From positions 144,354 to 208,353 of the forward strand of contig NZ_QCZJ01000010.1 in assembly GCF_003075435.1 (NCBI RefSeq): a stretch of DNA of 64,000 nt, read 5' to 3'. Both the position numbers and the translations under genes were made by a program. Positions within the stretch are counted from its first letter, which is position 1. The number at the start of each line of letters is the position of its first letter. The notes beneath the pieces were generated by a model, which did no database searches, was not told the DNA's origin, and worked only from the letters and a program-made list of their open reading frames with translations. Of this stretch, positions 40,733 to 50,125 are shown in pieces. The DNA comes from Terrimonas sp. (GTDB taxonomy: Bacteria; Bacteroidota; Bacteroidia; Chitinophagales; Chitinophagaceae).

Positions 40733-41282
40733 TTTTAAAAAGATAGATAAATCCTGGACATTGTTTTTGGATCGTGATGGTGTAATTAATCACGAAACGG
40801 TGGGGTTATATATAACCAGATGGGAGGATTTTATTTTTTACGAAGGCGTGCTGGATGCCCTGCATATCTTTACCCGGAAATTTGGGCGCATTATCATTAT
40901 TACCAATCAGCGCGGTGTAACCAAAGGTTTAATGACGGAGGATGATCTGAAAGATATTCATGCGAATATGCTGAAGGTAGTTCAAGAAAATAATGGCAAT
41001 ATCCATAGGATATATTATTGTCTCGATAAGAATGATGACAGCCCTAACCGTAAACCAAACCCTGGTATGGGATATATGGCTAAGGCTGATTTTCCTGAAA
41101 TTGATTTTAGTAAAAGCATTATGATAGGGAATACAATGGGGGACATGAAATTTGGTAAAAATATAGGGGCTTCAACTATTTTTATTCCAAGCAACCGCCC
41201 TGCCCCTGAGCTTCCTGATGCGTATACTGATGCCATATATCCTTCGTTGATCAGTGTAGCGGAAGCGATGCAAAAAAAATAA
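40725..41282 (+). CDS. gmhB: D-glycero-D-manno-heptose 1,7-bisphosphate 7-phosphatase
   Basis: A 185-residue HAD phosphatase of the histidinol-phosphatase/GmhB type. Catalytic motif I is L-F-L-D-R-D-G-V-I-N, motif II IITNQRGVTKG, and motif IV MIGNTMGDMKFGKNIG. The Zn-binding Cys/His loop of many GmhB proteins is incomplete here (only one Cys in IYYCLDKNDDSPNRKPNPG). It removes the C7 phosphate from the bisphosphate before nucleotidylation. Last gene of the heptose operon; an RluD-like gene follows 31 bases later. Confidence 0.9.
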   Translation: MIDFKKIDKSWTLFLDRDGVINHETVGLYITRWEDFIFYEGVLDALHIFTRKFGRIIIITNQRGVTKGLMTEDDLKDIHANMLKVVQENNGNIHRIYYCLDKNDDSPNRKPNPGMGYMAKADFPEIDFSKSIMIGNTMGDMKFGKNIGASTIFIPSNRPAPELPDAYTDAIYPSLISVAEAMQKK

Positions 41283-41313
41283 CTGATCAATTATCTTTAC
41301 AAAAAATATTGAT

Positions 41314-42387
41314 ATGCAAAAGCCCGGAGCGGATTTTGAAGATGAACTGGAAAATTCAGAAGGAGCGGAAGAATTATATGAACGTATGTCTTTTACCGTT
41401 GATAAAGGGCAGGAGCCATTGCGTATTGATAAATTCCTGATCAACCGCATTGAAGGCGGCACAAGAAACAAATTGCAGCAGGCAATTGAAAAAGGGCATG
41501 TGCTGGTGAATGGCAAAGCGATTAAGTCAAACCATAAGATAAAGCCGGGCGATGAAGTGCTGGTATATTCTGAAACCTCACCTGAGTCTACTGAGATAGT
41601 TCCTGAAAAAATGGAGCTGAATTTTGTATACGAAGATGATGATATTATAGTGATCAATAAGCCTGCGGGTATGGTAGTGCATCCTGGTTCGGGCAATTAT
41701 AATGGTACGGTGGTAAATGGTATTGCATGGCATTTGCAACAGCAATCGCCTGAGTTAACAGAAGTAGCGCTTCCCCGTTTCGGACTGGTGCACCGCATTG
41801 ATAAAAATACCAGTGGGTTACTTGTGCTTGCTAAAAATGAAAAAGCTTCTATTGGTCTTGCCGCGCAGTTTGCCGCGCATACGGCTCACCGCAGGTATAT
41901 AGCATTGGTTTGGGGCGATTTTGAAGACAGCGAAGGAACCATCTCCGGTCATGTAGGGCGTCATCAGCGTTTCCGGAAAATAATGGATGTATACCCCGAA
42001 GGAGATCATGGCAAAGATGCAGTAACGCATTATACCGTACTGGAAAAATTTGGTTATGTGAGTTTGGTTGAGTGCCGGCTTGAAACCGGTCGTACACACC
42101 AGATACGTGTACACATGAAGCATATAGGTCACCCTTTGTTTAATGATGATACTTATGGTGGCGACAGGATTGTAAAAGGAACAGTATTCACCAAATACAA
42201 GCAGTTTGTTGATAATTGCTTTGCTATCTGCCCGCGTCATGCACTGCATGCAAAGACCTTAGGTTTTATTCATCCCACTACAAAAAAAGAAATGTTTTTT
42301 AATAGTGAGTTGCCAGAGGATATACAACAGGTTATTGAAAAATGGCGAAGATATGTAAGTGCAAAGGGCATTATGACAGAGGGATAG
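41314..42387 (+). CDS. RluA-family 23S rRNA pseudouridine synthase (RluD-like)
   Basis: A 357-residue enzyme with an N-terminal S4 RNA-binding domain (LRIDKFLINRIEGGTRNKLQQ) and the RluA catalytic domain. The catalytic Asp is D163 in HRIDKNTSGLLVLAK, and the GRTHQIRVHMKHIGHPLFND motif follows. Homologues of this length with S4 act as RluD, modifying uridines of helix 69 in 23S rRNA. The first 30 residues are acidic and look like a lineage-specific extension. Confidence 0.95.
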   Translation: MQKPGADFEDELENSEGAEELYERMSFTVDKGQEPLRIDKFLINRIEGGTRNKLQQAIEKGHVLVNGKAIKSNHKIKPGDEVLVYSETSPESTEIVPEKMELNFVYEDDDIIVINKPAGMVVHPGSGNYNGTVVNGIAWHLQQQSPELTEVALPRFGLVHRIDKNTSGLLVLAKNEKASIGLAAQFAAHTAHRRYIALVWGDFEDSEGTISGHVGRHQRFRKIMDVYPEGDHGKDAVTHYTVLEKFGYVSLVECRLETGRTHQIRVHMKHIGHPLFNDDTYGGDRIVKGTVFTKYKQFVDNCFAICPRHALHAKTLGFIHPTTKKEMFFNSELPEDIQQVIEKWRRYVSAKGIMTEG

Positions 42388-42453
42388 TAATGCAGCCTTT
42401 ACGGTAATTTCGAAAAGAAACACAGTAGTGTACGCAATTGCAGCTATATATAA

Positions 42454-43542
42454 TCATTTCGCTTTAATCTTCCTCCATACTTCCCCTGCGTGCCTGCTCT
42501 GAGGATATAGTTTTGTTGCCATCTCATAAAAGGCTGCCGCTTCTTTAAGCATACCCGATTTTTGGCAAAAGTTCCCCATCCAGTCGAGGTAAGGTTCTGA
42601 GGGCTGAAAGCTGAATCCTGTTTGTGCGGAAAGCTTTTTAAAGTGGGTAGTTACAAGCTGTGGATTAAATACAGCCTGCTTTACCTGTACAAGATGACCA
42701 TCAAAAATAAATCGCAGCCCGTTGTAAGCGGCAGGTACAGCTATCGTACCATGATCTTCTCCAGGATAATATTGGAAGCTCCATCGCAGATTTTTTGGGG
42801 AATATTTTTTCAGCAGTGTTTCAAAACCAAGGATAGACCGCTCCATATCTGTAGTAGTATCCTGCGGAATGATTTCTTTGTGCGCCATTGCAACATAAAT
42901 ATTAGCCTGCCCGAAATCCTTTTTGGCTAACATACTATCTGCCTGGCGCAGCATAATCCCGTCATCCCACCATAGACTGGGATCAATCATAATATATGCA
43001 TTGAATAATGTTGTGTAATTCAGCAGGAGATTTGCAGCGGTAAGTCCGCCAAAAGAATGCCCTACTATAATACTATAACCCGATGTCCGGTACACGGAAT
43101 CAATATGCATACGCAGCTCAGCGGTTAAGAATTGTATGAAATGATGATTACCGCCTCCACCTTTAAACATGGTTTGCGATTTATCGTAAAACGCTGTTCT
43201 GCCTGCATCGGTTGGTGTAAGGTCGCGGGTACGTTGTGTGTTTACAATACCAACTACAATGGCATTGGGCATATATGCATAAGGTCCTTTGCTGAGCGAC
43301 TGTTGTAGTCCGGTAAAATAATGGAAGCTGCTTTCGCCATCAAGCAGGTAAATTACAGGATACTTTGCCGGCGCATATTCATTGCTGTTATACTCAGGTG
43401 GAAGATATACATAGTATTCTCTTGTTTCTTTCAATGCCTGCGATGGTATGCTGTATTTTGCTCCAATAGTAAACGGCTGTTGAGCCGTGGCGCTGAATAT
43501 TATTTGCAAAAACAAAATAGCAATACTTATTCTCAATATCAT
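42454..43542 (-). CDS. Secreted alpha/beta-hydrolase esterase (enterochelin-esterase-like fold)
   Basis: Start placed at 43542 (MILRISIAILFLQIIFSATAQ), giving a signal peptide; an ATG at 43584 would add 14 residues. The 362-residue protein has a putative-esterase (PF00756) fold: PVIYLLDGESSFHYFTGLQQ, the nucleophile elbow G-H-S-F-G-G, and a catalytic His in PGEDHGTI. A C-terminal TPR-like segment (MGNFCQKSGMLKEAAAFYEM) follows. The family includes trilactone esterases and S-formylglutathione-hydrolase-like enzymes; substrate unknown. Probably periplasmic. Confidence 0.88.
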   Translation of the reverse strand: MILRISIAILFLQIIFSATAQQPFTIGAKYSIPSQALKETREYYVYLPPEYNSNEYAPAKYPVIYLLDGESSFHYFTGLQQSLSKGPYAYMPNAIVVGIVNTQRTRDLTPTDAGRTAFYDKSQTMFKGGGGNHHFIQFLTAELRMHIDSVYRTSGYSIIVGHSFGGLTAANLLLNYTTLFNAYIMIDPSLWWDDGIMLRQADSMLAKKDFGQANIYVAMAHKEIIPQDTTTDMERSILGFETLLKKYSPKNLRWSFQYYPGEDHGTIAVPAAYNGLRFIFDGHLVQVKQAVFNPQLVTTHFKKLSAQTGFSFQPSEPYLDWMGNFCQKSGMLKEAAAFYEMATKLYPQSRHAGEVWRKIKAK

Positions 43543-43802
43543 GCTGCGTAATTTATTGCGTTTTTGGAGCAAAAATAAAAACAATACAGGCAGATGAATT
43601 ACGCCGAACGGAATTGTAGTATCGAAATAGGAAAATAATAATAGTTAGTACGCTGTGATTAGTGGCTTTCAGCACCCAGGGTGTACACCAAGTCTTCGAT
43701 GGTCGGTGAAATGTTGCCGGGACGGTATCTCATCAACCACTTCCGGCGCGGAAACTTGAAATGTACCTGACACGCAGGGTTCTGTTGGGTGGCATAATAT
43801 TA

Positions 43803-44420
43803 TTAACTCTTCGGAAAACCTTTTGCCTGTTTAATGCTCAATACCTGTTTCAAATGCCTGTCAGTATGACCAAAATGCACAACCATCAATGCATGTATGC
43901 TTCGTCTTTTTTCATCACCCCACCTGTAGGTGTAGTGTGATTTCAGATCGTATGTTGTATTTTTTATAAACCTTATAATATGATCTCTTCCAAATAAAAA
44001 GAAGGTGAGGTTATCTTTACCTTTCATCAATCCCAAAGGTTCTGCATTCCATTCTGCTTTGTGCGGGCTGGGATCGTTCATCCAGTTTATATAGGTGGTA
44101 TCAGGCAGCGCAACGCTATCCAGTTCCGGTTCAGGCTTTGAACTGAGCATAATATCAGCTTCCTGCGCAAAAATCCTTTCATATAACCCCAAATGTTCAA
44201 GCACCTGGGCAATTGACCATTTTGATGAATCTTCTTTAAACGACCATTGTACCGGCGTAAGATGCTGTGTTTGCTTAATAATTTCCTGCTTTGTTCTTTC
44301 AAGATTTTCAACCAGGAAGCGGCGGTCGGCTGCTGTCCATAAAGTTTTGGATTGGCTGTAAGCATAATTGAATGAAAAGCTCAAGAACAATGCAGTTAAA
44401 ATGAGTAATGCATATCTCAT
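43803..44420 (-). CDS. DinB-family protein with signal peptide
   Basis: A 205-residue protein with a signal peptide (about 1-22) and a DinB four-helix bundle. The potential metal-binding His residues are in IAQVLEHLGLYERI and near the end in HFGHTDRHLKQV. DinB proteins are structurally related to mycothiol- and bacillithiol-dependent transferases; most have no known substrate. Export to the periplasm is unusual for an enzyme of this family but common in Bacteroidota paralogues. Confidence 0.88.
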   Translation of the reverse strand: MRYALLILTALFLSFSFNYAYSQSKTLWTAADRRFLVENLERTKQEIIKQTQHLTPVQWSFKEDSSKWSIAQVLEHLGLYERIFAQEADIMLSSKPEPELDSVALPDTTYINWMNDPSPHKAEWNAEPLGLMKGKDNLTFFLFGRDHIIRFIKNTTYDLKSHYTYRWGDEKRRSIHALMVVHFGHTDRHLKQVLSIKQAKGFPKS

Positions 44421-44623
44421 AGTAAAAAGATGATGTGGTATACCTGAGTGTGCTTATGATATTCTGCCATAAATTAAGTGTATTTATTCATTTGTGCAAA
44501 CCTGGTATAACCAAATTCGGGCTGCTATAAGATAAAAGCGATGGTAGCCTTGATAAAAATAAATGGCTGAAGCTGTGACCGGAAATGCATAATTGTACCT
44601 GGCGGCTATGTATAAGCTTTAAA

Positions 44624-44660
44624 GCGAAAAGGCTTCCCGTTTTACAGGAAGCCTTTTCGC
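44624..44660 (-). terminator. Strong hairpin terminator
   Basis: A perfect 14-bp inverted repeat (GCGAAAAGGCTTCC 44624-44637, its reverse complement 44647-44660) with a 9-nt loop lies 25 bases downstream of the coiled-coil gene on the minus strand. The flanking CTTTAAAG gives a short U-rich end. Confidence 0.8.
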
Positions 44661-44684
44661 ATATATTATTATCATTTATTTCAA

Positions 44685-45662
44685 CTATCCGAATATTCCA
44701 CCTTTTTTCAGGGTAACACCGCCTTCACCAATTTTAAAACCATTCTGGTATACTTCTACTTTGTATGTTCCTGGTTTGTATTTATCGGTTTGTTTAAGAT
44801 CAAAGCTTACATTTTTGCGTTTGCCTTGTTCATAATCAATAGATACTTTGTTGGTAAATTCTTTATCTCCATCTTCTCTTGTAGTTACTGTTCCTGATCC
44901 CAATCCTTCTTCTTTAACTACCAGTCCTTCCGGATTTGTAACAACTACATACAATTCTTTAGTTCCGGTAACTGAAAGCCTGTTTTCTACATCAAAAGAA
45001 ACACGGAATTTATCAGCTCTTTTTGCTTTAGAAGTTTCAGACTCTTTACCATTTTTCTTTTCGTTGATGGCAGATATATGGAAATTAGAAGCGTTCAATG
45101 TAGAACCAACATCAACCTTACCGGTAAGATCTTTATTTTCAGTAACCTTTTGATTAAGTGTATCTGTTAACTGAGCTTTTTCAGTAGTTAATTGCTCTTT
45201 ATCTGCAGTAAGCTGCTTATTTTCTCCCTGCAGCCTTTCAATTTCAGCTACATACTCTTCAATTTTACTGTTTAAAGAGTTGATCAGCTTACGGGCTTCA
45301 GCCAGGTCAGAAGCGCTTGCATTCTGCTTGCCGATAAGCGTTTTAATTCTTGCACGCATTGTTGCAACATCTTTATCGCGTGTTTTAACAAGGCTGTCGA
45401 GCTTGGTATTTTCAGATGTCATTTTATCAAGCCTGATTTCAGCAGCCTGGTAATCGGTAGCCAGCTGATTTCTTATTGAATCCAGAGAAGCATATTGAAC
45501 ATCTTTTTGCTGAATAACTTCTTTGGTTTTACTTTTATCGTAAATGATATAACCCCATGTACCCAGTAAAGCAGCGATTAATACGCCATAAATAATGCCG
45601 CGATTATCTTTTTTAGGTGGTTGGGATGATCCTGATGCTGAAGGATAATTTGATGCACTCAT
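44685..45662 (-). CDS. Membrane-anchored coiled-coil protein
   Basis: A 325-residue protein with a short Pro/Ser-rich N-terminus, one membrane helix (about 25-42, GIIYGVLIAALLGTWGYIIYD) and a long coiled coil (about 60-185) with regular heptads (for example INSLNSKIEEYVAEIERLQG, KQLTADKEQLTTEKAQL). The C-terminal 130 residues are a beta-rich domain (FRVSFDVENRLSVTGTKELY, YKVEVYQNGFKIGEGGVTL). Possibly a periplasmic structural or adaptor protein; no function is known to me. Strong terminator downstream. Confidence 0.8.
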   Translation of the reverse strand: MSASNYPSASGSSQPPKKDNRGIIYGVLIAALLGTWGYIIYDKSKTKEVIQQKDVQYASLDSIRNQLATDYQAAEIRLDKMTSENTKLDSLVKTRDKDVATMRARIKTLIGKQNASASDLAEARKLINSLNSKIEEYVAEIERLQGENKQLTADKEQLTTEKAQLTDTLNQKVTENKDLTGKVDVGSTLNASNFHISAINEKKNGKESETSKAKRADKFRVSFDVENRLSVTGTKELYVVVTNPEGLVVKEEGLGSGTVTTREDGDKEFTNKVSIDYEQGKRKNVSFDLKQTDKYKPGTYKVEVYQNGFKIGEGGVTLKKGGIFG

Positions 45663-45710
45663 TTGTTTATTTTTTAAAGTTTTGACAAATTTAATTTACA
45701 AAGTATAATT

Positions 45711-46436
45711 ATGATTTATAACGCTAATCTTAATCATTTACTTGTGCTGGATATTGAAACAGTTCCTCAATTTCCTGATTTTTCACACCTGTCTCAACAA
45801 TGGAAGGAACTCTGGTTGCACAAAATGTCTAAAACCATGCCAGAAAATTTTTTACCTGAAGACTGGTATTCGCAACGTGCTGGTATTCAAAGCGAATTTG
45901 GTAGAATAATTTGTATTTCAACCGGGCTTTTTTACCAGGAAAGCGATGGAAAACTGGTTTTTAAACTGAAGTCTTTGTATGGAAATAATGAAGCATCCCT
46001 GTTAAAATCATTTAACGAATTACTCCATTCTTTTAAAGAAAAACGAAGCAACTTAATCATGACCGGCCATAACATAAAAGAGTTTGATATACCATTTATT
46101 TGCCGGAGAATGATGATTAACCAGGTTGTATTATCAGACCATTTACAGCTAAGCAGTAAAAAACCATGGGAAACAAACCTGGTTGACACAATGGAGCTAT
46201 GGAAGTTTGGCGACTATAAAAACTATACCTCGCTGCATTTGCTTGCTACAGTACTTGGCATTGAAACACCTAAAGATGATATTGACGGCAGTATGGTTAA
46301 AGATGTTTATTATAAAGAAAATGATTTACCACGTATAGTAACCTATTGCCAGAAAGATGTGGTTACTGTTGCAAACATTTTAATGCGGTTTAAAAACCTG
46401 CCCCTTCTTGAAAAGGAGCAGATTTTAATTGCCTGA
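45711..46436 (+). CDS. Predicted 3'-5' exonuclease (DEDD, PolB-like)
   Basis: A 241-residue protein with the DEDD nuclease pattern: D-I-E in LLVLDIETVPQF (exo I), N-x-x-x-F-D in TGHNIKEFDIPF (exo II), and Y-C-Q-K-D-V (exo III). This corresponds to the DNA_pol_B_exo2-type exonucleases found widely in Bacteroidota. It degrades single-stranded 3' ends, possibly in repair, but the cellular role is not established. Divergent from the coiled-coil gene, with 48 bases between starts. Confidence 0.9.
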   Translation: MIYNANLNHLLVLDIETVPQFPDFSHLSQQWKELWLHKMSKTMPENFLPEDWYSQRAGIQSEFGRIICISTGLFYQESDGKLVFKLKSLYGNNEASLLKSFNELLHSFKEKRSNLIMTGHNIKEFDIPFICRRMMINQVVLSDHLQLSSKKPWETNLVDTMELWKFGDYKNYTSLHLLATVLGIETPKDDIDGSMVKDVYYKENDLPRIVTYCQKDVVTVANILMRFKNLPLLEKEQILIA

Positions 46437-46449
46437 TAACAAGGATTAT

Positions 46450-47337
46450 TTACGAAGGCCAATACTGCGCCATTTTTTTACGTAAAAATTTCACGCTCCT
46501 GTCAAGCTGATCCATACCATCCACACCATCTTCAATACTTATCCAGCTATCAAAGCCTGTCCTTTTCAGCTCGGAAAAAATAGCATCATAATCATTAAGC
46601 CCTTTACCTATTTCCCCATGACTTAACCTTTTTGCATAACCTTCTACACCACCCTCTTCCTTTCGCAGATCTTCAATAGTTCCCTCTTTCAGGTAACGAT
46701 CGCTGGCGTGCATGGTAACTACCCGGCTTGATACTCTTTTTAATAGTTCAATAGGATCTTCACCGGCCAGGTAAGTGTTGCTGGGGTCATAATTAACACC
46801 AAAATTGGGGTGATGGATTTTGTCAACCAGCTTGCAGAAAACATCCATTTTTTGAGCAAATTCCGGATACTCCCAAAAATTATCCTTGTAATGATTTTCT
46901 ATAATAAGGGTGATATTTCTTTCAGCGGCATAAGGTAAACAGGCCTGTATACAGTCTGCAGCCAATTGAACGCCCTGCTCTACAGACAGCTCCGGGCGTT
47001 TTTGCCCTGAAAGCACACGGCAGTAAGATCCTCCCAGGGCATAGGTCATATCAATCCATCTTTTCTGTTTTTCTATTTCTTTATTACGAAAGGCCTCGTC
47101 AGGATGTGTAAAATCAGGTGAGCAGCACATCATTGGAATAACCATTCCTTTATCCTCAACCTGTTTCCTGAATATCGGCCAGTTTGCCTCATCTTCCATC
47201 TCAATAAATCCAGCATACCATTCAAGTCCTTCAATATCCAGTTTTGATGCTAACTCAATCCATTCCGACACTTTCATTGTTCCATCTTTACATAAGGCAT
47301 CCATAAATGCTTTGGGAAAGGCTGCTAATTTAGGCAT
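46450..47337 (-). CDS. Sugar-phosphate isomerase/epimerase-like TIM barrel
   Basis: Start placed at 47337 (MPKLAAFPKAFMDAL); the frame extends to 47394. The 295-residue protein is an AP-endonuclease-2-type TIM barrel: metal-binding residues are suggested by IIENHYKDNFW, NFGVNYDPSNTYLAG, VVTMHASDRY and SWISIEDGVDGMDQL. It probably isomerises or epimerises a sugar or sugar acid. It is convergent with the exonuclease gene. Substrate unknown. Confidence 0.87.
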   Translation of the reverse strand: MPKLAAFPKAFMDALCKDGTMKVSEWIELASKLDIEGLEWYAGFIEMEDEANWPIFRKQVEDKGMVIPMMCCSPDFTHPDEAFRNKEIEKQKRWIDMTYALGGSYCRVLSGQKRPELSVEQGVQLAADCIQACLPYAAERNITLIIENHYKDNFWEYPEFAQKMDVFCKLVDKIHHPNFGVNYDPSNTYLAGEDPIELLKRVSSRVVTMHASDRYLKEGTIEDLRKEEGGVEGYAKRLSHGEIGKGLNDYDAIFSELKRTGFDSWISIEDGVDGMDQLDRSVKFLRKKMAQYWPS

Positions 47338-47544
47338 AATAATTTTTCTTTTTTTTAATGCAGAGATATAAGCAGGAATATGCTTTTTCCGCAAATGAAG
47401 TTCAAAATATAAAAGTTAATGTACAAAGATTTTTTCTCTGGTAATTAAGATGATTTATGCATTTTAATACTACGTTTTTGTCACAAATAACCTGGATTGG
47501 CCCATTAAAGCAGATTATATCTTTAATTTGCGGCTCAATCAGGT

Positions 47545-48540
47545 ATGAGCACAGAAAAAATAATAGCAGACTGGAAAAAGAAAGCCTATCATCCTGTATA
47601 CTGGCTTGAAGGTGAAGAAAGCTTTTATATTGACCGGGTGGTAGAATATGCAGAGCATGAGATATTATCTGAGTCAGAAGCGTCGTTTAATCTTACTGTT
47701 TTTTATGGCAAAGATGCAAACTGGGCTGATATTGTAAACGCCTGCAGGCGCTATCCAATGTTTGGAGAACGGCAGGTTGTTATTCTTAAAGAAGCCCAGC
47801 AAATGCGTGATGTGGAAAAGCTGGAAGCATATATTTCATCTCCGCTTGCCTCCACCATCCTGGTAGTGGCGCATAAGGAAAAAAAGGTTGATGGCAGAAG
47901 CAAGCTTGCCAAATATCTCAAGCAAAATGCAGTGCATGTTGTTACCAAAAAAATGTATGATAGCCAGTTACCTGAATGGACCAATGAGTTGGTTCAGTCA
48001 AAAGGCTATACCATCTCTAAAAAGGCGCTGGCATTGCTGGTAGATCATATTGGCAACGACATCAGCAGGATAAACAATGAGATTGACAAATTGCTTATTA
48101 ACCTAGTGAGCAGGAAAAATATTACTGAAGAAGATATTGAAGAGTATGTGGGCGTCAGTAAAGAATACAATGTATTTGAACTGCAGGAGGCTTTACAAAG
48201 AAAAGATATTGTAAAAGCAATGCATATCATTCAATACTTTGAGTCAAATCCGAAGGCTGCCCCGATACAATTGGTATTACCCTCATTGTATAATTTCTTC
48301 AGCAAGGTATATATGCTGCTGTCTGTAAAAGGCGATGATAAAGCCGTTGCCGCAGCAACAGGAATACCCTCATTTTTTATGAAAGACTATAAGCTTGCTG
48401 CGGCTACATATGGATTCAGCGGAGTTGAAAATGTGCTTTTATTACTGCATCACTATAATCTGAGGAGCATCGGGGTAAACGATGCCGGAACGGAAGATGC
48501 TTCTTTGCTGAAAGAAATGATTGTAAAAATGGTCATGTAG
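47545..48540 (+). CDS. holA: DNA polymerase III subunit delta
   Basis: A 331-residue protein matching the clamp-loader delta subunit: an N-terminal P-loop-like domain without Walker A (VYWLEGEESFYIDRVVEYAE), RRYPMFGERQVVILKEAQQM, a middle lid domain (LLVDHIGNDISRINNEIDKL) and a C-terminal collar domain (IQYFESNPKAAPIQLVLPSL). Delta opens the beta sliding clamp in DNA replication. Single gene, essential. Confidence 0.95.
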   Translation: MSTEKIIADWKKKAYHPVYWLEGEESFYIDRVVEYAEHEILSESEASFNLTVFYGKDANWADIVNACRRYPMFGERQVVILKEAQQMRDVEKLEAYISSPLASTILVVAHKEKKVDGRSKLAKYLKQNAVHVVTKKMYDSQLPEWTNELVQSKGYTISKKALALLVDHIGNDISRINNEIDKLLINLVSRKNITEEDIEEYVGVSKEYNVFELQEALQRKDIVKAMHIIQYFESNPKAAPIQLVLPSLYNFFSKVYMLLSVKGDDKAVAAATGIPSFFMKDYKLAAATYGFSGVENVLLLLHHYNLRSIGVNDAGTEDASLLKEMIVKMVM

Positions 48541-48580
48541 TTTCCTTGCACTTTATTCCTAATTCTTGCCACAATAAAAA

Positions 48581-48601
48581 AGGCTGCACTAAAGGCAGCC
48601 T
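48581..48601 (-). terminator. Rho-independent terminator
   Basis: AGGCTGC (48581-48587) and GCAGCCT (48595-48601) form a perfect 7-bp stem with a 7-nt loop; an A run precedes it on the + strand (AATAAAAA), so it ends in U on the minus strand. It is 20 bases downstream of the cytochrome gene. Confidence 0.75.
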
Positions 48602-48621
48602 GAACATGATTTGATAATATT

Positions 48622-49050
48622 TTATCTTTCAGGAGGTGGTGGCGGAAGCGTTACCTTACTTTCCGGATGAGCCTTACCATTGTGGCAGGTAATACAGGTA
48701 ACAGCAGGAGCATTACCCTCTCCTTCCTTATTAAAATTGAAATACTTTTTATTGATTTTAGAAGTCATTTTCATCATACTCCTTGCTATGTTCTTTTCAT
48801 CCTTCTCGTCACTTCCAAAATCAAGTTTTTTAGGATCTGTTTTTGATTGAGCGTGACAGAAATTACATTTCACACCCAAAGACACATTAAACTCCTTCAT
48901 GATTTTTGACAACGCTTCGTGGTCAATATTCTTTGGAAGTACTTTAAGATTGGGCTTTGGTTTATCCTGCGTAGTAGCGGAGACACCAATAATAAGAATA
49001 GCAAGCAGACCGATGCCTGCATAAAGTTTCCTTTTGTGCAATTGAAACAT
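48622..49050 (-). CDS. Diheme c-type cytochrome (reaction-centre cytochrome c-like)
   Basis: A 142-residue exported protein (signal peptide about 1-26) with two CXXCH haem-binding motifs, C-N-F-C-H and C-I-T-C-H. The spacing and the intervening MKEFNVSLGVKC and MMKMTSKINKKYF segments resemble the photosynthetic reaction-centre cytochrome c subunit family, common in non-photosynthetic Bacteroidota. A Pro-rich C-terminus (PPPPPER) closes it. Likely periplasmic electron carrier; redox partner unknown. Confidence 0.9.
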   Translation of the reverse strand: MFQLHKRKLYAGIGLLAILIIGVSATTQDKPKPNLKVLPKNIDHEALSKIMKEFNVSLGVKCNFCHAQSKTDPKKLDFGSDEKDEKNIARSMMKMTSKINKKYFNFNKEGEGNAPAVTCITCHNGKAHPESKVTLPPPPPER

Positions 49051-49132
49051 AGAAGTGGAATTTGCATGTTAAAATATAAATTTCCTGATTACATACCAAT
49101 TTTATTTTTTTGCAATCATTTAAAACACAAAA

Positions 49133-50080
49133 ATGGCAAAAGAAAAAATACTCGTTATCGGGGCATCCGGGCAAATTGGCGTTGAGCTAACCTTAGCTTT
49201 AAGAAAAATATATGGCGACGCACAAGTTGTTGCATCCGACCTTCGGGAAGAAAACAGCTTATTAAAGGGAACAGGGCCTTATGTTTCGCTTGATGTAATG
49301 AATAAAGAAATGTTGCATGTGCAGGTGATCAGGCAAAACGTTACACAGATATATTTATTGGCAGCCATACTTTCAGCAACAGGCGAAAAAAATCCTGGGC
49401 TTGCATGGCATCTGAATACGCAAAGCCTGCTGAATGTACTGGATATTGCAAGAGAAGAAAACCTGCATAAAGTATACTGGCCAAGTAGCATAGCTGTATT
49501 TGGTCCTACATCACCCAAGCAACTTTGCCCCCAGCAAACCATTATTGAACCAACAACAGTATACGGCATAAGTAAGTATGCCGGGGAGTTTTGGTGCAAA
49601 TATTATAACCAGCGTTTTGGCGTAGACGTCAGAAGCTTACGTTACCCGGGATTGATCAGTTATAAGTCTGCCCCCGGCGGAGGAACGACTGATTATGCGG
49701 TGGAGATTTTTCATGAAGCGCTGGAAGAAAAAAAATATACTTCTTTTCTTGATGAAAACACCTATTTGCCTATGATGTATATGCCGGATGCCATCAAAGC
49801 TACTATTGAATTAATGGAAGCAGATGCCGCCAAAATTTCCGTGCGCACTTCGTATAATCTTGGGGCTATCAGTTTTTCTCCAAAAGAAATTGCCGCGGAG
49901 ATAAAAAAACATATTCCGGATTTCACTATTGACTACAAGCCTGATTACAGGCAGCAGATTGCCGATAGTTGGCCGCAAAGTATTGATGACAGCGTGGCAA
50001 GAAAAGATTGGGGCTGGCAACATGAATATGATTTAAGCAGGATGACGGAGGATATGCTGAATAATCTACAATTTCAATAG
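49133..50080 (+). CDS. L-threonine 3-dehydrogenase, SDR type
   Basis: A 315-residue extended SDR enzyme. The NAD-binding GASGQIG motif is at residues 9-15 and the catalytic Y-x-x-x-K is in VYGISKYAGE, with PSSIAVFGP providing the Ser/Thr. The sequence pattern ASDLREEN and PGLISYKSAPGGGTTDYAV is typical of threonine dehydrogenases of the SDR type (as in Flavobacterium and animals), which convert L-threonine to 2-amino-3-ketobutyrate. The glycine C-acetyltransferase partner is not in the window. Confidence 0.88.
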   Translation: MAKEKILVIGASGQIGVELTLALRKIYGDAQVVASDLREENSLLKGTGPYVSLDVMNKEMLHVQVIRQNVTQIYLLAAILSATGEKNPGLAWHLNTQSLLNVLDIAREENLHKVYWPSSIAVFGPTSPKQLCPQQTIIEPTTVYGISKYAGEFWCKYYNQRFGVDVRSLRYPGLISYKSAPGGGTTDYAVEIFHEALEEKKYTSFLDENTYLPMMYMPDAIKATIELMEADAAKISVRTSYNLGAISFSPKEIAAEIKKHIPDFTIDYKPDYRQQIADSWPQSIDDSVARKDWGWQHEYDLSRMTEDMLNNLQFQ

Positions 50081-50095
50081 ACTAAATAAATTGGC

Positions 50096-50103
50096 TAAGT
50101 TTG
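50096..50103 (+). promoter_or_regulatory. Bacteroidota -7 box
   Basis: TAAGTTTG matches TAnnTTTG exactly and lies 22 bases upstream of the thioredoxin-fold gene. Confidence 0.5.
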
Positions 50104-50125
50104 CAGGAATAATTTTAATCTATCT

